NCBI RefSeq assembly: GCF_026626705.1
Contig: NZ_JAPNKC010000001.1
Span: forward strand, 12,339,001 to 12,403,000
DNA: 64,000 bases
Origin: Pyxidicoccus sp. MSG2
GTDB taxonomy: Bacteria; Myxococcota; Myxococcia; Myxococcales; Myxococcaceae
Direction: 5' to 3'
In this document: positions 48,353 through 57,515 of the stretch, piece by piece
Layout of the letters: each line of letters opens with the position of its first letter
Position numbering within the stretch: position 1 is the stretch's first letter
Notes under the pieces: generated by a model
Seen by the model: only the letters and a program-made list of their open reading frames with translations
Databases searched by the model: none
Told to the model about the DNA's origin: nothing
Program-made: the position numbers and the translations under genes

Positions 48353-49099
48353 TCAGAGCGAGTGGCTCAACATCCACGTGTAGATGTCATGGCCCGCTGA
48401 ACCGCTGTAGGTCCGGGACCAGGAGTCATGCCCCACGCCCTGATACAGCGTGAGCTGGGCCGGCGGGTTCGCCGCGGGATTGCAGACGGTGTTGAGCTTG
48501 TTGACGGGGTCGATGGACCCCCACTGGGACACGGTTCCATCCGCGGTGCCATGGAAGGCCCACACCGGGACGTTCCACATGTTGCAGATGGCAATCCCGT
48601 TGCCATTCCCCGCGATGGGAACGATGGCCGCGAGCTTCTGGGGAAAGGCCACCGCGTAGGACCAGGTGACGATGGCCCCCGCAGAGAGCCCCGTCAGATA
48701 GATGCGGTTCGGGTCGACGCGATAGCGGCTCTTGGCGAACTCGATGATGCCGTCGATCTCACTGTTCCCCCACCAGGCATTGAACCGCTGGGGCGAAATG
48801 AGGATGAACGGGAAGTGGCGTCCATTCCGGATGAGGCTGGGCGGAGCGGTGACCCCCATGAGCTTCTCGAGGCCCGCAGCCGTCCCATCACCCTCCTGCC
48901 CCTGGCCTCCCAGGAAGATCACCAGCGGATGGGTCGCCTCGGGATTGTCGTCATAGCCCTGCGGCAGGTACTCCCAGTAACCGTAGTTGATGCCCGGTAC
49001 GGTGGTCCTGGGACGCGCCAGGATCTGCCCCTGCGCGGCCAACGAGCCCTGCGCCAAGAGCAGAATCCAACCCAACAGGATGCGCTGCGATGTCGACAT
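48353..49099 (-). CDS. Secreted PHB-depolymerase/feruloyl-esterase-like hydrolase
   Basis: A 248-residue alpha/beta hydrolase with an N-terminal signal peptide (about 1-22). The nucleophile elbow is GLSAG (Ser139); Asp187 (HGTADG) and His224 (GVGHDSW) complete the triad. The lineage includes poly(3-hydroxybutyrate) depolymerases and plant-polymer esterases. GGAG precedes ATG 49099. It ends next to a strong terminator shared with the permease gene. Confidence 0.9.
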   Translation of the reverse strand: MSTSQRILLGWILLLAQGSLAAQGQILARPRTTVPGINYGYWEYLPQGYDDNPEATHPLVIFLGGQGQEGDGTAAGLEKLMGVTAPPSLIRNGRHFPFILISPQRFNAWWGNSEIDGIIEFAKSRYRVDPNRIYLTGLSAGAIVTWSYAVAFPQKLAAIVPIAGNGNGIAICNMWNVPVWAFHGTADGTVSQWGSIDPVNKLNTVCNPAANPPAQLTLYQGVGHDSWSRTYSGSAGHDIYTWMLSHSL

Positions 49100-49296
49100 G
49101 GCGACTCCTCTCCAACCACGGGGGGAGTCGCTACTTTAGTTACCAAGTTGCATGTTTGCCATGAATTGCCTGAATTGTAGCCCGGACAGATAAATGGAGA
49201 GCTGGTGGAGACCCCGGCGCCATGTGCAGGCGTGTCCCCCATGCATGGCCTCTTCTACGCCGGCCGGGAGCACAACTCGGGCTCTGGAGCAGCTTG

Positions 49297-50748
49297 CTAT
49301 GGACCGCCGTCCCGAGCCGCGGGGCCCGAGGTGGAAGGGCGTGTCGGGGCCGGGACGGGGATGTAACACGCGCCCCTGTATTCATAGCCGTCCTCATCGT
49401 CACAGTCCTTCACGTCTACAGGCAGCTTCCACCAACAACCGCCGTTGATTGCGACCTGCACCTTGCCGGGACAGCGGCCCTTGCCATCCGGCCGCCGCTG
49501 CCCCGGGAAGGGCTTCGGTGGCAGTTCTACCGCGATGGATGCCCACACGGAGGGGGCTCGCTCCGGCGCCACAAACGCCGTCAGTGCTGAGTCCCCCACT
49601 GCCACGGTGCCGGCATCCTTCGACTCTTCCTGCTCCGCAAGCTGGGACGTCGCGGGCTCCTCGGAGCGCCTCACGCTCAGCAGCCCCCCAACGCTCAGCG
49701 CCAGTGCGCCTCCCAGCCCGGCGGCCGCCAACCAGGGCCACCTCCGCATGCGAGGCGGGGGCAACACCGCGACGCGCTGGATGATGGGAACAAGGCCCGC
49801 GGGCCTCGGCTCTTCTCCCTTGAAGAGCGGCACCTCCGCTTCGCGTCCTGCGCGGCGCGCGGCCTTCTCCAGCGCTTCCGCCACCTCCCTCGCGCTCCCT
49901 CTCTCCTCCGGGCGGGGCGACAGCATCCGCGACACCAGCGCGCTCAGCTCCGCGGTGCACCGGGGGTTGCTGACTCGCGCCGTCCAGGACTCCAACTCCT
50001 CAGGGCTCCACCTCCACTCCTCCTCCTCCCACGGGTGCGCAGACGGTGGGTACTTCTCCGTCACCAGTCGATAGGCCGTCACTCCCAGGGCGAAGACGTC
50101 ATCCGCCGGCCCCGGCGGATACGCGACAGCCGGGAGCCTGGCCGGGGGCTTGCTCGAGCCCAGGGCGAAGCGCCACGCCTCGGGCGAGCGGTAGGCCGGC
50201 GTGCCGGGTGGAAATGGCTTCGGCGTCAGCGTGGCGGCCCCCAGGTGGTGCCCGCAGCCGAAGTCCAGGAGGAAGGGCTGGCCGTCCGCACGCCGGACGC
50301 GGACATTCTCTCCCTTCACATCGCGGTGGAGCCCTCCGGCCGAATGAGTGGCATCCAGCGCTCGCGCCAGCCGCGCAAGCAGCTGAAGCACCTGCCGCGA
50401 AGTCGGGCGCTGGGCCTGGGCCCACTCATAAAGCGACAGGCCCTCCACCCACTCCATGGCGAGCCAGGCGTACGTCACTCCCTCCCGGGGCTGCCAGTGG
50501 CCATGGTCCAACAACCGCGGGACGGCGGGGTGGTGGATGCGCGAGAGCAGCTCCGCCTCACGCGCGAAGCGCGCATCCCTGGGGTGCAGCGCCAGCTTGA
50601 GGGCCACGGCTTCCGCGGCCAGCTCCTCGGCGGGCACCGCGCGGTAGACGACGCCGTAGGTGCCACGCCCGCGCTGCTCCAGCACTCGCCACGGGCCGAC
50701 TCGCGTCCCAGGAGGCAGTCTTGCCGGATTGAGCTCGTCAGACTCCAT
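49297..50748 (-). CDS. Membrane Ser/Thr protein kinase, copy 2
   Basis: A 483-residue kinase with the same layout as copy 1: Gly-rich loop 27-35, Lys51, HRD 141-143, DFG 162-164, one membrane helix near 345-365 and a Cys-bearing exterior tail. The kinase domain is identical in protein and, by eye, in DNA to copy 1, at an exact offset of 6083 bp. Differences begin just before the membrane segment and increase towards the C-terminus (for example ECDDWDGFEYKGEC versus DCDDEDGYEYRGAC). The upstream region beyond 50840 is unrelated to that of copy 1, so expression should differ. Confidence 0.92.
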   Translation of the reverse strand: MESDELNPARLPPGTRVGPWRVLEQRGRGTYGVVYRAVPAEELAAEAVALKLALHPRDARFAREAELLSRIHHPAVPRLLDHGHWQPREGVTYAWLAMEWVEGLSLYEWAQAQRPTSRQVLQLLARLARALDATHSAGGLHRDVKGENVRVRRADGQPFLLDFGCGHHLGAATLTPKPFPPGTPAYRSPEAWRFALGSSKPPARLPAVAYPPGPADDVFALGVTAYRLVTEKYPPSAHPWEEEEWRWSPEELESWTARVSNPRCTAELSALVSRMLSPRPEERGSAREVAEALEKAARRAGREAEVPLFKGEEPRPAGLVPIIQRVAVLPPPRMRRWPWLAAAGLGGALALSVGGLLSVRRSEEPATSQLAEQEESKDAGTVAVGDSALTAFVAPERAPSVWASIAVELPPKPFPGQRRPDGKGRCPGKVQVAINGGCWWKLPVDVKDCDDEDGYEYRGACYIPVPAPTRPSTSGPAARDGGP

Positions 50749-50840
50749 GAGGTCCCTCGTGGGGCGGTCCGCACCGCGCACGCGGAGCCTACTCCCGAGG
50801 TAGTTGAACTCCAACGTCATCCAGCAGGTGGACGACAGCC
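49794..50840 (-). repeat. Direct repeat copy 2 (kinase block)
   Basis: Partner of 43711-44757; see that entry for extent. The two copies are in direct orientation, so recombination between them would delete the lipoprotein, permease and esterase genes. Confidence 0.85.
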
Positions 50841-51046
50841 GCCGTGTGACCGGGCCGAGCCGAACGCTGGCGCGTCCGCGATGAGGCGGCGCGCTTCCTC
50901 CAGCCATGCACGCAAGGCTGGCAACAGTGCCGAGCTTCGAGGGGACTTCGGTTGAATACAGATTTCGCTGGCTCGTCACGAGTCTCGCCTGAGGGCCCAG
51001 AGGTGGTGCCATCAGGATTCAACTGGTTCCCACTCCAGAGGCCCCC

Positions 51047-51619
51047 ATGCCATCACTCCGTTTCCTGTTGCCCGCTTGTGTCTTCGTCATCTTGTCCGGC
51101 TGTGCGGCATTGACCCAGCAGTGGCGAGAGACCTATTGCAGCCGCGAGGGCGGCTACCGGCTCGGAGTGGAGCATGCAAGCACGGGGTTCCCCCTGCAGC
51201 CCCAGGCGGCCTACAACTGCGATGAGTCGGTTCGGTCCGCGATGGGCGAGGGTTACCGCGAGGGTTATGCCTCTGTCGCGCAGAGCGCGCCACCTCCCAC
51301 CCAGAGCGCGCAGACCGCGTCACCTCCCACCCAGAGCGCGCAGGCCGAGCCGCCTCCAGCGGAATCGGCGAGCGTGAGCCCTCCTCAGGCCTCGTCTTCC
51401 GCCGCGCCGGCCGAGGAGATCAGGTGCTGCGTGAACGGCGTCTACTATGGGTGCCCCGATGCCGCGACGCTCGATCGCTGCGGAGGGGCTTTCTCGCGGT
51501 GCATGATGGGCTGCATGTCCTCCTCGGACATGAAGTGCCCTGACCGCTGCTTCGCGTCGCATCCGCCTGATCCGTCCGCCTGTCGGCGGGACTCTGACCG
51601 CGACTCGCTCTGTCGCTGA
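51047..51619 (+). CDS. Cys-rich lipoprotein with a Pro/Gln/Ser repeat linker
   Basis: A 190-residue protein with a signal peptide ending in LSGC (Cys19). An N-terminal ~60-residue segment includes Cys31 and Cys58, followed by a PPTQSAQ-type repeat linker (about 80-125) and a C-terminal Cys-rich domain (about eight Cys in 60 residues; CCVNGVYYGCP, CMMGCMSSSDMKCPDRC). It is probably a disulfide-bonded surface domain. GAGG precedes ATG 51047. No family recognised. Confidence 0.78.
   Translation: MPSLRFLLPACVFVILSGCAALTQQWRETYCSREGGYRLGVEHASTGFPLQPQAAYNCDESVRSAMGEGYREGYASVAQSAPPPTQSAQTASPPTQSAQAEPPPAESASVSPPQASSSAAPAEEIRCCVNGVYYGCPDAATLDRCGGAFSRCMMGCMSSSDMKCPDRCFASHPPDPSACRRDSDRDSLCR
51291..51350 (+). 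repeat. 30-bp tandem repeat in the lipoprotein linker
   Basis: Two near-identical 30-bp units begin at 51291 and 51321 (CACCTCCCACCCAGAGCGCG start), each encoding a PPTQSAQ-like decapeptide. A third, more diverged unit follows. Confidence 0.7.
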
Positions 51620-51745
51620 AGGGCACCCGCTCCGAGTCTGGAGAAGGGGTCCTCCTCCCTCAACACGCCTCCCATTCGCACGATGCGTCACAGACCCGCC
51701 GGCCCGTCTTCTCGCGCGAAGGCGGGCGTCCGGGCCGCCGGGGCG

Positions 51746-53200
51746 TCACACCGCTGGCTCGGTGGGCCAGGCAAAGCCGCTCGGGGTGGTGCCGCTGGCC
51801 TGCATCTTCCGGATGAGGTCATGGTTCATCTTGACGAGCTGTTTCCTGCTGTCCGGCGTGATGTTCCGGGGGGCGGCGAGGTTGGTCAGCTCGTCGGGGT
51901 CCTGGGTGAGGTCGTACAGCTCGTACTCGAACGCGCTGCCGGTCTCCGTGAAGTAGGCCGCGTACAGCCAGTCCTTCGAGCGCAGCGCCCGGATGTGGCC
52001 CGGCGTCGTGGCGGGCATCCCCTGAGCCAGCGCCACGTCGTCGAAGGTGAAGTGGATCGACTCCTGTCGTGGCGCGTCCGGAGCGGTGAACAGCGGGCTC
52101 AGATCGATACCTTTGAACTGCCCCGTGTACTTGTCGAGCACCCCCGCCACCGACGCGAGCGTGGGCAGCAGGTCGATGTGCCCCGCGAGCTCCTTCGTCA
52201 CCAGGGGCGTGGGGAAGAGTCCCGGGTTGGAGACGATGAGGGGGACGTTCACCGTCTCATCGTAGGCATTGAAGGTCTTCTCCACGAGCCCGTGTGACAT
52301 CGCCATCTCCCCGTGGTCCGCCAGGCGGAAGATGACCGTGTTCTCGGTGAAGCCACACGACTCGAGCGTGTCGAGCAGGGTCATGATGTCGCGGTCGACG
52401 AGCATCTGGAGGTAGGCGTAGAACCGGGCGTAGCTCGTCCGGTCCGCGTCGCTCCACTGGGGCACGTTCCAGTTCTTCCCGCTGCCCTGGAACCAGGCCT
52501 GGACGGAGGGCTTCGTCGACAGGTCCTCGTTCCAGGAAGCGGGAGGCTGGATGGGGAGATCCTCCCAGTCCTTGGGGTCATACCCCGCGGGGCCGTACTG
52601 GAACGGCGCCACGTAGACATCGTGCGGGTTGACGAACGAGGCGACGAGGCAGAACGGCTTGCTCGGATCCACGGTCCGCAGGAAGTCGATCATGCTGGGG
52701 CCCGTACCCGTGGGCTTCTCCGAGCTTCCCGCGACGGTGCCGAGGTAGCGGGCGTCGTTGTTGTACGCGCCCGCGCCCTGGGTGTTGCCTGGGGACAGCG
52801 ACGTCCCCGCGTCCGGAGGGTCCCACGGCCCGAAGCCGAGCGCCGTGGGCATGTCGTCGGACGAATCCCCCAGGTGCCACTTGCCCCGGTAGCCCACCTG
52901 GTAGCCGGCGCTTGTCATCACCTGCGCCAGCGTCGTGAAGCCGGTGCCCAGCGGCTGTGAGCCCGTGCTCTGCACACCCGTCTGCGCCGGAAAGAGGCTC
53001 GTCCAGAGCGTCGCCCGGCTAGGCGAGCACATGCACGTATTCGTGAAGGCCCGCTCGAAGGTGAGCCCGGTCTTCGCGAGCCGCTGGAAGGAGCGCAGAT
53101 GCTGCTCCGCCCAGCCCTGGGGCCAGTGCCGGAACTGGCGCTGCTGGTCCGTGAGGATGACGAGGATGTTCGGGGGCGTGGACGCGCTGCCAGTCCGCAT
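51746..53200 (-). CDS. Type I sulfatase
   Basis: A 484-residue arylsulfatase-family enzyme. The formylglycine motif CSPSR is present (Cys58), as are the metal-binding N-terminal ILVILTDQQ (Asp18) and a later ADHGE motif. The Cys must be oxidised by a formylglycine-generating enzyme; none is encoded in the window. No signal peptide is visible, so it may be cytoplasmic. ATG 53200 is preferred over the GTG two codons earlier because GGAG is then correctly spaced. The substrate is unknown. Confidence 0.92.
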   Translation of the reverse strand: MRTGSASTPPNILVILTDQQRQFRHWPQGWAEQHLRSFQRLAKTGLTFERAFTNTCMCSPSRATLWTSLFPAQTGVQSTGSQPLGTGFTTLAQVMTSAGYQVGYRGKWHLGDSSDDMPTALGFGPWDPPDAGTSLSPGNTQGAGAYNNDARYLGTVAGSSEKPTGTGPSMIDFLRTVDPSKPFCLVASFVNPHDVYVAPFQYGPAGYDPKDWEDLPIQPPASWNEDLSTKPSVQAWFQGSGKNWNVPQWSDADRTSYARFYAYLQMLVDRDIMTLLDTLESCGFTENTVIFRLADHGEMAMSHGLVEKTFNAYDETVNVPLIVSNPGLFPTPLVTKELAGHIDLLPTLASVAGVLDKYTGQFKGIDLSPLFTAPDAPRQESIHFTFDDVALAQGMPATTPGHIRALRSKDWLYAAYFTETGSAFEYELYDLTQDPDELTNLAAPRNITPDSRKQLVKMNHDLIRKMQASGTTPSGFAWPTEPAV

Positions 53201-53336
53201 GGGCACTCCGGGCGACGGGAAAGATCGAGCCTACCCCGGCTCCCGAGCTCTCACACGGGGCCGAGACTCCGATCACCCGCGCGTCCAGAGCAAGGGCCCG
53301 TTGTCGGCCGGATTCTAAAGGCAGCGCTACGGCGGC

Positions 53337-56300
53337 TCAGTTGCCGGCGTAGGCGGACATATTGCTGCCCGGGTAGCCGCCGGTGCCGGACCAGGTGGAG
53401 GGCAGCGTCGCGAGGCCCGGCTGCACCTTGTAGGAACCGGTGCCGCTGGTCTGTCGCCAGTAGATGTCTCCCCCGCCGGTGGGGCTGAGGACGGCCAGCC
53501 AGTACGTCGTGCCCGACGTCACCGCCTGTGACGTGACGGTACAGACGTTCCACGCGCCGGGAGTGACTGTCGCGACGGTGCAGCTGCGCAGCAGCGCGCC
53601 GGGCGTCCCGCTCCCATTCGCATACAGGCCGAGCTGGAGCGTGGTGGCCGCCGTCTGTCCATCCACGTAGATGCGCAGACGCGTGACGTTGCCGGTGGCG
53701 CTCGCCACGTAGTTGAACGCGGCCGCGACGCCCGCGTGCTCGAAGTCGGACGTCGTCAGCACGGTGCTGTTCCCGACGAGGGCCGTGGGCGCGGCGAGGG
53801 TCGTCGCGCTGGCGTTGGCCGTGAAGGCCGAGCTTCCCACGGCGTTCGTGGCCCGGACCCGGTACCAGTAGCGCGTGCTCGCGGCCAGGCCCGTGTCACT
53901 GAACGTCGTCACGTTGGCACCCGGCGTCCCGACCTGGGCGAAGGTGCCCGGGGCCCCGGCGACGTCCGGCGCCCGCTCGACCTGGAAACCGCTCTCGTTG
54001 GTCGAGGCATCGGTCCACGTCAGGTCGATCTGCCCCGACGACACCGCCGTGGCCGCCAGCCCGGTGGGCGCCGCGGGCGCGGTGGCGGCACTGTTCACGG
54101 TGATGGAAACGGTGCCGGAATTGGTACTGGCGGCGGGGTTGCCGGTGTCCACGGCCACGGCGCTCACCGTGTGGCTTCCCTGGGAGGGATTGCTCCAGGT
54201 GCAGCTGTAGGGGCTGGTGTTGCCGGAGCAGATGAGCGACGTGCCGTCCGCGTAGAAGTCCACCCGCGCGATGCTCCTGCCATGACCCGCGGTGGCCGTC
54301 GCCGCGAGCGGCACGGGGGCTGGCGCCGTGTACGTGGCATTGGCGACGGGCGAGGTGAGGCTCACCGTGGGCGGGTTGGACAACGTCAGGGGCACCGCGG
54401 CGGAGGTGGTGACCTGGAGCGTGTCGTCGGTGGCCTTCGCCGTCACGCTGTGCGCGCCGTCCTGGAGCGAGCTGACCCCGCAGCTCACGGACGTCGTGGT
54501 GGGTGCACTCACGGTGCAGAGCAGCACCGTGCCGTTGTCGAAGAACTCGACCTTCGTGAGCGTGCGGCCCGGTCCCGCCGTGGCGGTGGCCTGGAGGTTC
54601 AGGTTGGCGGGCGCGGTGAAGTTGGCGTTGGCGGCCGGCTGGGTGATGGACACCGTCGGCGCGGTGGAGCTGCCCGCGGAGAGGCCATACATCGAAGCGC
54701 TGGACGCGCCCGCGTACACGGTGGAGGTGCCGAACGTGGGGCCTGGCAGCGCAGAGAGGCCCGTGGGCGAGTAGCGCATGGAGCCGGTGGGCAGGTCCAT
54801 GTAGCGGAACACCCCTCCCCCGTTCACGCCCAGCAGGGCCAGCCAGTAGACGGTGCCCGTAGTGAGCGTCACCTGCGGCGAGGCGGTGCAGCCGTACCAC
54901 TGGCCCGTCACCAACGGCAGCGGGTCCACCACGGTGGTGGTGCAGGAGGAAAGCAAGGTGCCCGGAGCGCCCGAGGCATCGCTGTAGACGCCCATGGACA
55001 GCGAGGCATTGGCATTGCCCGGCGCCGCGAAGACCTTGAGCGTCCCCAGCGTCCCCGTCGCGACGGCGGTGTACTGGAAGGCGTTCACCGAGCCGCCATT
55101 GTCGAAGTCGTTCTGCGTCCCCACGGTGTCGACACCCACGAGCCGCACGCCGCCCACGGACGGGCTCACCGTGAAGCTCACCGGCGCGGAGTTCGTGACG
55201 AGCGCCGGGTTGCCATTGTCGGTCGCACGGGCGAAGACGTTGGAATACGTGCCGGCCGTCGCGTTCCAGGTGCAGCCCGTGCCGGTGGTCGTGAAGCAGA
55301 GCGACGTGGTGCCCTGGAAGAACTCCACGCGCGTGAGGGTCCGCCCCGCGCCCGCGCTGGCCGAGGCGCTGAGCGTCATGCTCCCCGTGGGCAACGTGGC
55401 GCCGGAGGTGGGGCTGAGGATGCTGACCGTGGGCGGGCCAGCGACCGTGATGGCCACCGACGCGGAGCCGCTCTCTCCCTGGTTGTCCACCGCCTCCGCG
55501 CTCACGGAGTGGCTGCCATTGCCCAGGCTGCTCGTGGCCGTGCAGGTGACGGGGTTGGAGACCGGGGCGTTCACGGTGCAGAGCACGGTGGCGCCCGCGC
55601 GGAACGTGACGCTGGCAACCGTGCGGCCCGTACTGGCGGTGGCCGTTGCGCCCAGGCTGAGCGTCGCGGGCGCGGTGAAGTTCTGCCCGGTGGAGGGCGT
55701 GGTGATGGCGACGGTGGGGGCGGTGGGAGGCGCCCCGGAGATGACGATGACCCCGCTGGTCGAGTGGCGGATGCGGAGCGCGTTGTTGCCGGTGTCGAAG
55801 GTCCACCCGTCCGCGGCCAGGTCCGTGCGCTGGGAGAGGGCGGTGCCACCCACCGTCACCGTCGAGGGCACGAAGGCGAGGCGGAGCACCTCCGTCGCGC
55901 TGGCGTCGTAGGTGGTGTAGCGGACCTCGTTGCCGGGCCCGTAGGTGACGCTCTTCACGACGGAGGTGGAGCGCAGCAGGTGGTTCTGTCCGGCGGGCGC
56001 CCAGTCCGGCTGCGCGCCCATGCCGATGACGAAGTGACGGATGAAGTCCCCCCAGCCATCCGTGAACCAGACGTTGTTGGGGTACGGCCCGTCGATGGTC
56101 AGCCCGCTGTTGCGCACCATGTACGTGGCCCAGTTGAACGCGCGGAAGGCCTTGTCCTTCGCCGCCGCATCCCCGGTGAGCTCCGCGTAGCGAGCATTCA
56201 CCGCGGCGTAGCGCGCGGTGTGGCTGCCCATCTTGTAGTGGAAGGCGTACTGCTCCTTGATGGGCCGCGCGCCGAACTCGAGCGTGTCCCCGAAGTTCGT

Positions 56301-57515
56301 CTCGATGAAGGCGATGATGTTCTGCACGTGCGACTGCCAGCTCGGGTCCAGGGTGGGGTTGTCCATGAGGAACTTGGCCGTCTCCCCGGGGACGAGCTGG
56401 TTCAGGTTGTTGGTGGCGTCCGAGCCCACGTCCTCGAAGTACTGGGTCCAGTTCTGCGTCGCGATGGGGCCGTTGGCTCCGAGCAGCCACGCGAGGACCG
56501 TGGCCTGGGTGCTCTGCCATTGGGACAGCCGCGTGGGGGTGTAGCCGGGTGCGCCGTCCAGGGCGCCCGCCTGGCCCAGCCGGATGAGCTCCTGGAAGAG
56601 CTTGAGGGGCTCGACGACGTTGGACGCTTGGTTGTCGACGATGTTCGCGCCGGTGCGCACGGCGTTGTCGGAGGCCCGCACGCGGTAGGGCCACGGCGAC
56701 ACGGTGGCGCTCGGGGTGCGCAGGTGGCTGGTGAGCTGGTTTGCCGCGTTGATGGCCATGTCGCGGTAGGCCGTGTTGCCATTGAACTTGAAGGCCTGGA
56801 CGGCGGCCCATGCGAGCGCGCCCACCTTCTCCGGCTGGAGGTAGCCCACGCCGTCCCCTACTCCCACCGAACTGCCCGCCTGCGTGCCGGCGTACGTCAA
56901 CGTGCCGCTGGCGCCGCTCGCGTAGGGCACCTGCGACCAGTGGTCCCCCACGGCCGTCATTCCGTGCGCCAGGTGCCAGTCCAGCAGCGCCAGCGCGGCG
57001 TTCCGCAGGCGCGGGTCGTTCTTGTAGGGCGAGTACGCGAGGCCGGACTCGATGAGCATCGCGTTCAGGCCCGCGGGGTTGTGGGGCCAGCCCACCGGCG
57101 CGCCGGCGGGAGAACACCCGGGCGCCGTGCCGCTGCACAGGTACGAGTGTGCGTAGTAGGCGGGCTTGGGCACCGACGGGTTCGTGAGGTTGGACAGATC
57201 GGGCAGCGCGAGCAGGTAGTTCTGGTTCAGGTCCAGCACGTAGTCATACGCGGCGGCGGAGCCCGGGTTCGTGGGTGGCGCCCAGGAGAGGAGCTTCCCC
57301 GTGCCGTCGCACTGCGCGGCGTGCTGGTCGATGCTGCCTCCCCCGCTGCAAGCGAGCGCCTGTCGCACGGTGGTGGCCCCGGGCGCTTCGATGGGCTCGG
57401 GGCTGCCGGAAGGTGCGACGCAGGCGGTGAGGAGGACGCAGGCGAGCGCACCGATGAGGCCCGGACGCGACGTGAAGAGGGAGCGGACGGGCCGCTCCGG
57501 CGGAGGGGAATGCAT
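53337..57515 (-). CDS. Giant multi-domain lipoprotein: alpha-helical catalytic-like domain, Ig-like and FN3 repeats
   Basis: A 1392-residue surface protein. The signal peptide ends in LLTAC (Cys32). Residues about 50-560 are an alpha-rich domain with an (alpha/alpha)-barrel-glycosidase look (WPHNPAGLNAMLIES, NNVWFTDGWGDF). Then come Ig-like 1 and 2 (about 593-780; PTVAITTP, PTVSILSP starts), a beta-sandwich domain (about 789-945), Ig-like 3 and 4 (about 952-1145), FN3 (about 1146-1240) and a second copy of the beta-sandwich (about 1249-1392), which repeats the NAFQYTA/AAFNYVA and GTVYWLALL/GTTYWLAVL patterns. It probably binds and acts on polysaccharide. The enzymatic activity is not proven by any motif I can name. 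Confidence 0.85.
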   Translation of the reverse strand: MHSPPPERPVRSLFTSRPGLIGALACVLLTACVAPSGSPEPIEAPGATTVRQALACSGGGSIDQHAAQCDGTGKLLSWAPPTNPGSAAAYDYVLDLNQNYLLALPDLSNLTNPSVPKPAYYAHSYLCSGTAPGCSPAGAPVGWPHNPAGLNAMLIESGLAYSPYKNDPRLRNAALALLDWHLAHGMTAVGDHWSQVPYASGASGTLTYAGTQAGSSVGVGDGVGYLQPEKVGALAWAAVQAFKFNGNTAYRDMAINAANQLTSHLRTPSATVSPWPYRVRASDNAVRTGANIVDNQASNVVEPLKLFQELIRLGQAGALDGAPGYTPTRLSQWQSTQATVLAWLLGANGPIATQNWTQYFEDVGSDATNNLNQLVPGETAKFLMDNPTLDPSWQSHVQNIIAFIETNFGDTLEFGARPIKEQYAFHYKMGSHTARYAAVNARYAELTGDAAAKDKAFRAFNWATYMVRNSGLTIDGPYPNNVWFTDGWGDFIRHFVIGMGAQPDWAPAGQNHLLRSTSVVKSVTYGPGNEVRYTTYDASATEVLRLAFVPSTVTVGGTALSQRTDLAADGWTFDTGNNALRIRHSTSGVIVISGAPPTAPTVAITTPSTGQNFTAPATLSLGATATASTGRTVASVTFRAGATVLCTVNAPVSNPVTCTATSSLGNGSHSVSAEAVDNQGESGSASVAITVAGPPTVSILSPTSGATLPTGSMTLSASASAGAGRTLTRVEFFQGTTSLCFTTTGTGCTWNATAGTYSNVFARATDNGNPALVTNSAPVSFTVSPSVGGVRLVGVDTVGTQNDFDNGGSVNAFQYTAVATGTLGTLKVFAAPGNANASLSMGVYSDASGAPGTLLSSCTTTVVDPLPLVTGQWYGCTASPQVTLTTGTVYWLALLGVNGGGVFRYMDLPTGSMRYSPTGLSALPGPTFGTSTVYAGASSASMYGLSAGSSTAPTVSITQPAANANFTAPANLNLQATATAGPGRTLTKVEFFDNGTVLLCTVSAPTTTSVSCGVSSLQDGAHSVTAKATDDTLQVTTSAAVPLTLSNPPTVSLTSPVANATYTAPAPVPLAATATAGHGRSIARVDFYADGTSLICSGNTSPYSCTWSNPSQGSHTVSAVAVDTGNPAASTNSGTVSITVNSAATAPAAPTGLAATAVSSGQIDLTWTDASTNESGFQVERAPDVAGAPGTFAQVGTPGANVTTFSDTGLAASTRYWYRVRATNAVGSSAFTANASATTLAAPTALVGNSTVLTTSDFEHAGVAAAFNYVASATGNVTRLRIYVDGQTAATTLQLGLYANGSGTPGALLRSCTVATVTPGAWNVCTVTSQAVTSGTTYWLAVLSPTGGGDIYWRQTSGTGSYKVQPGLATLPSTWSGTGGYPGSNMSAYAGN

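Noticed and set aside
43214..50840. Kinase repeats interpreted as ends of a composite transposon
   Set aside because: They are ordinary coding genes in direct orientation with no transposase, terminal inverted repeats or target duplications.
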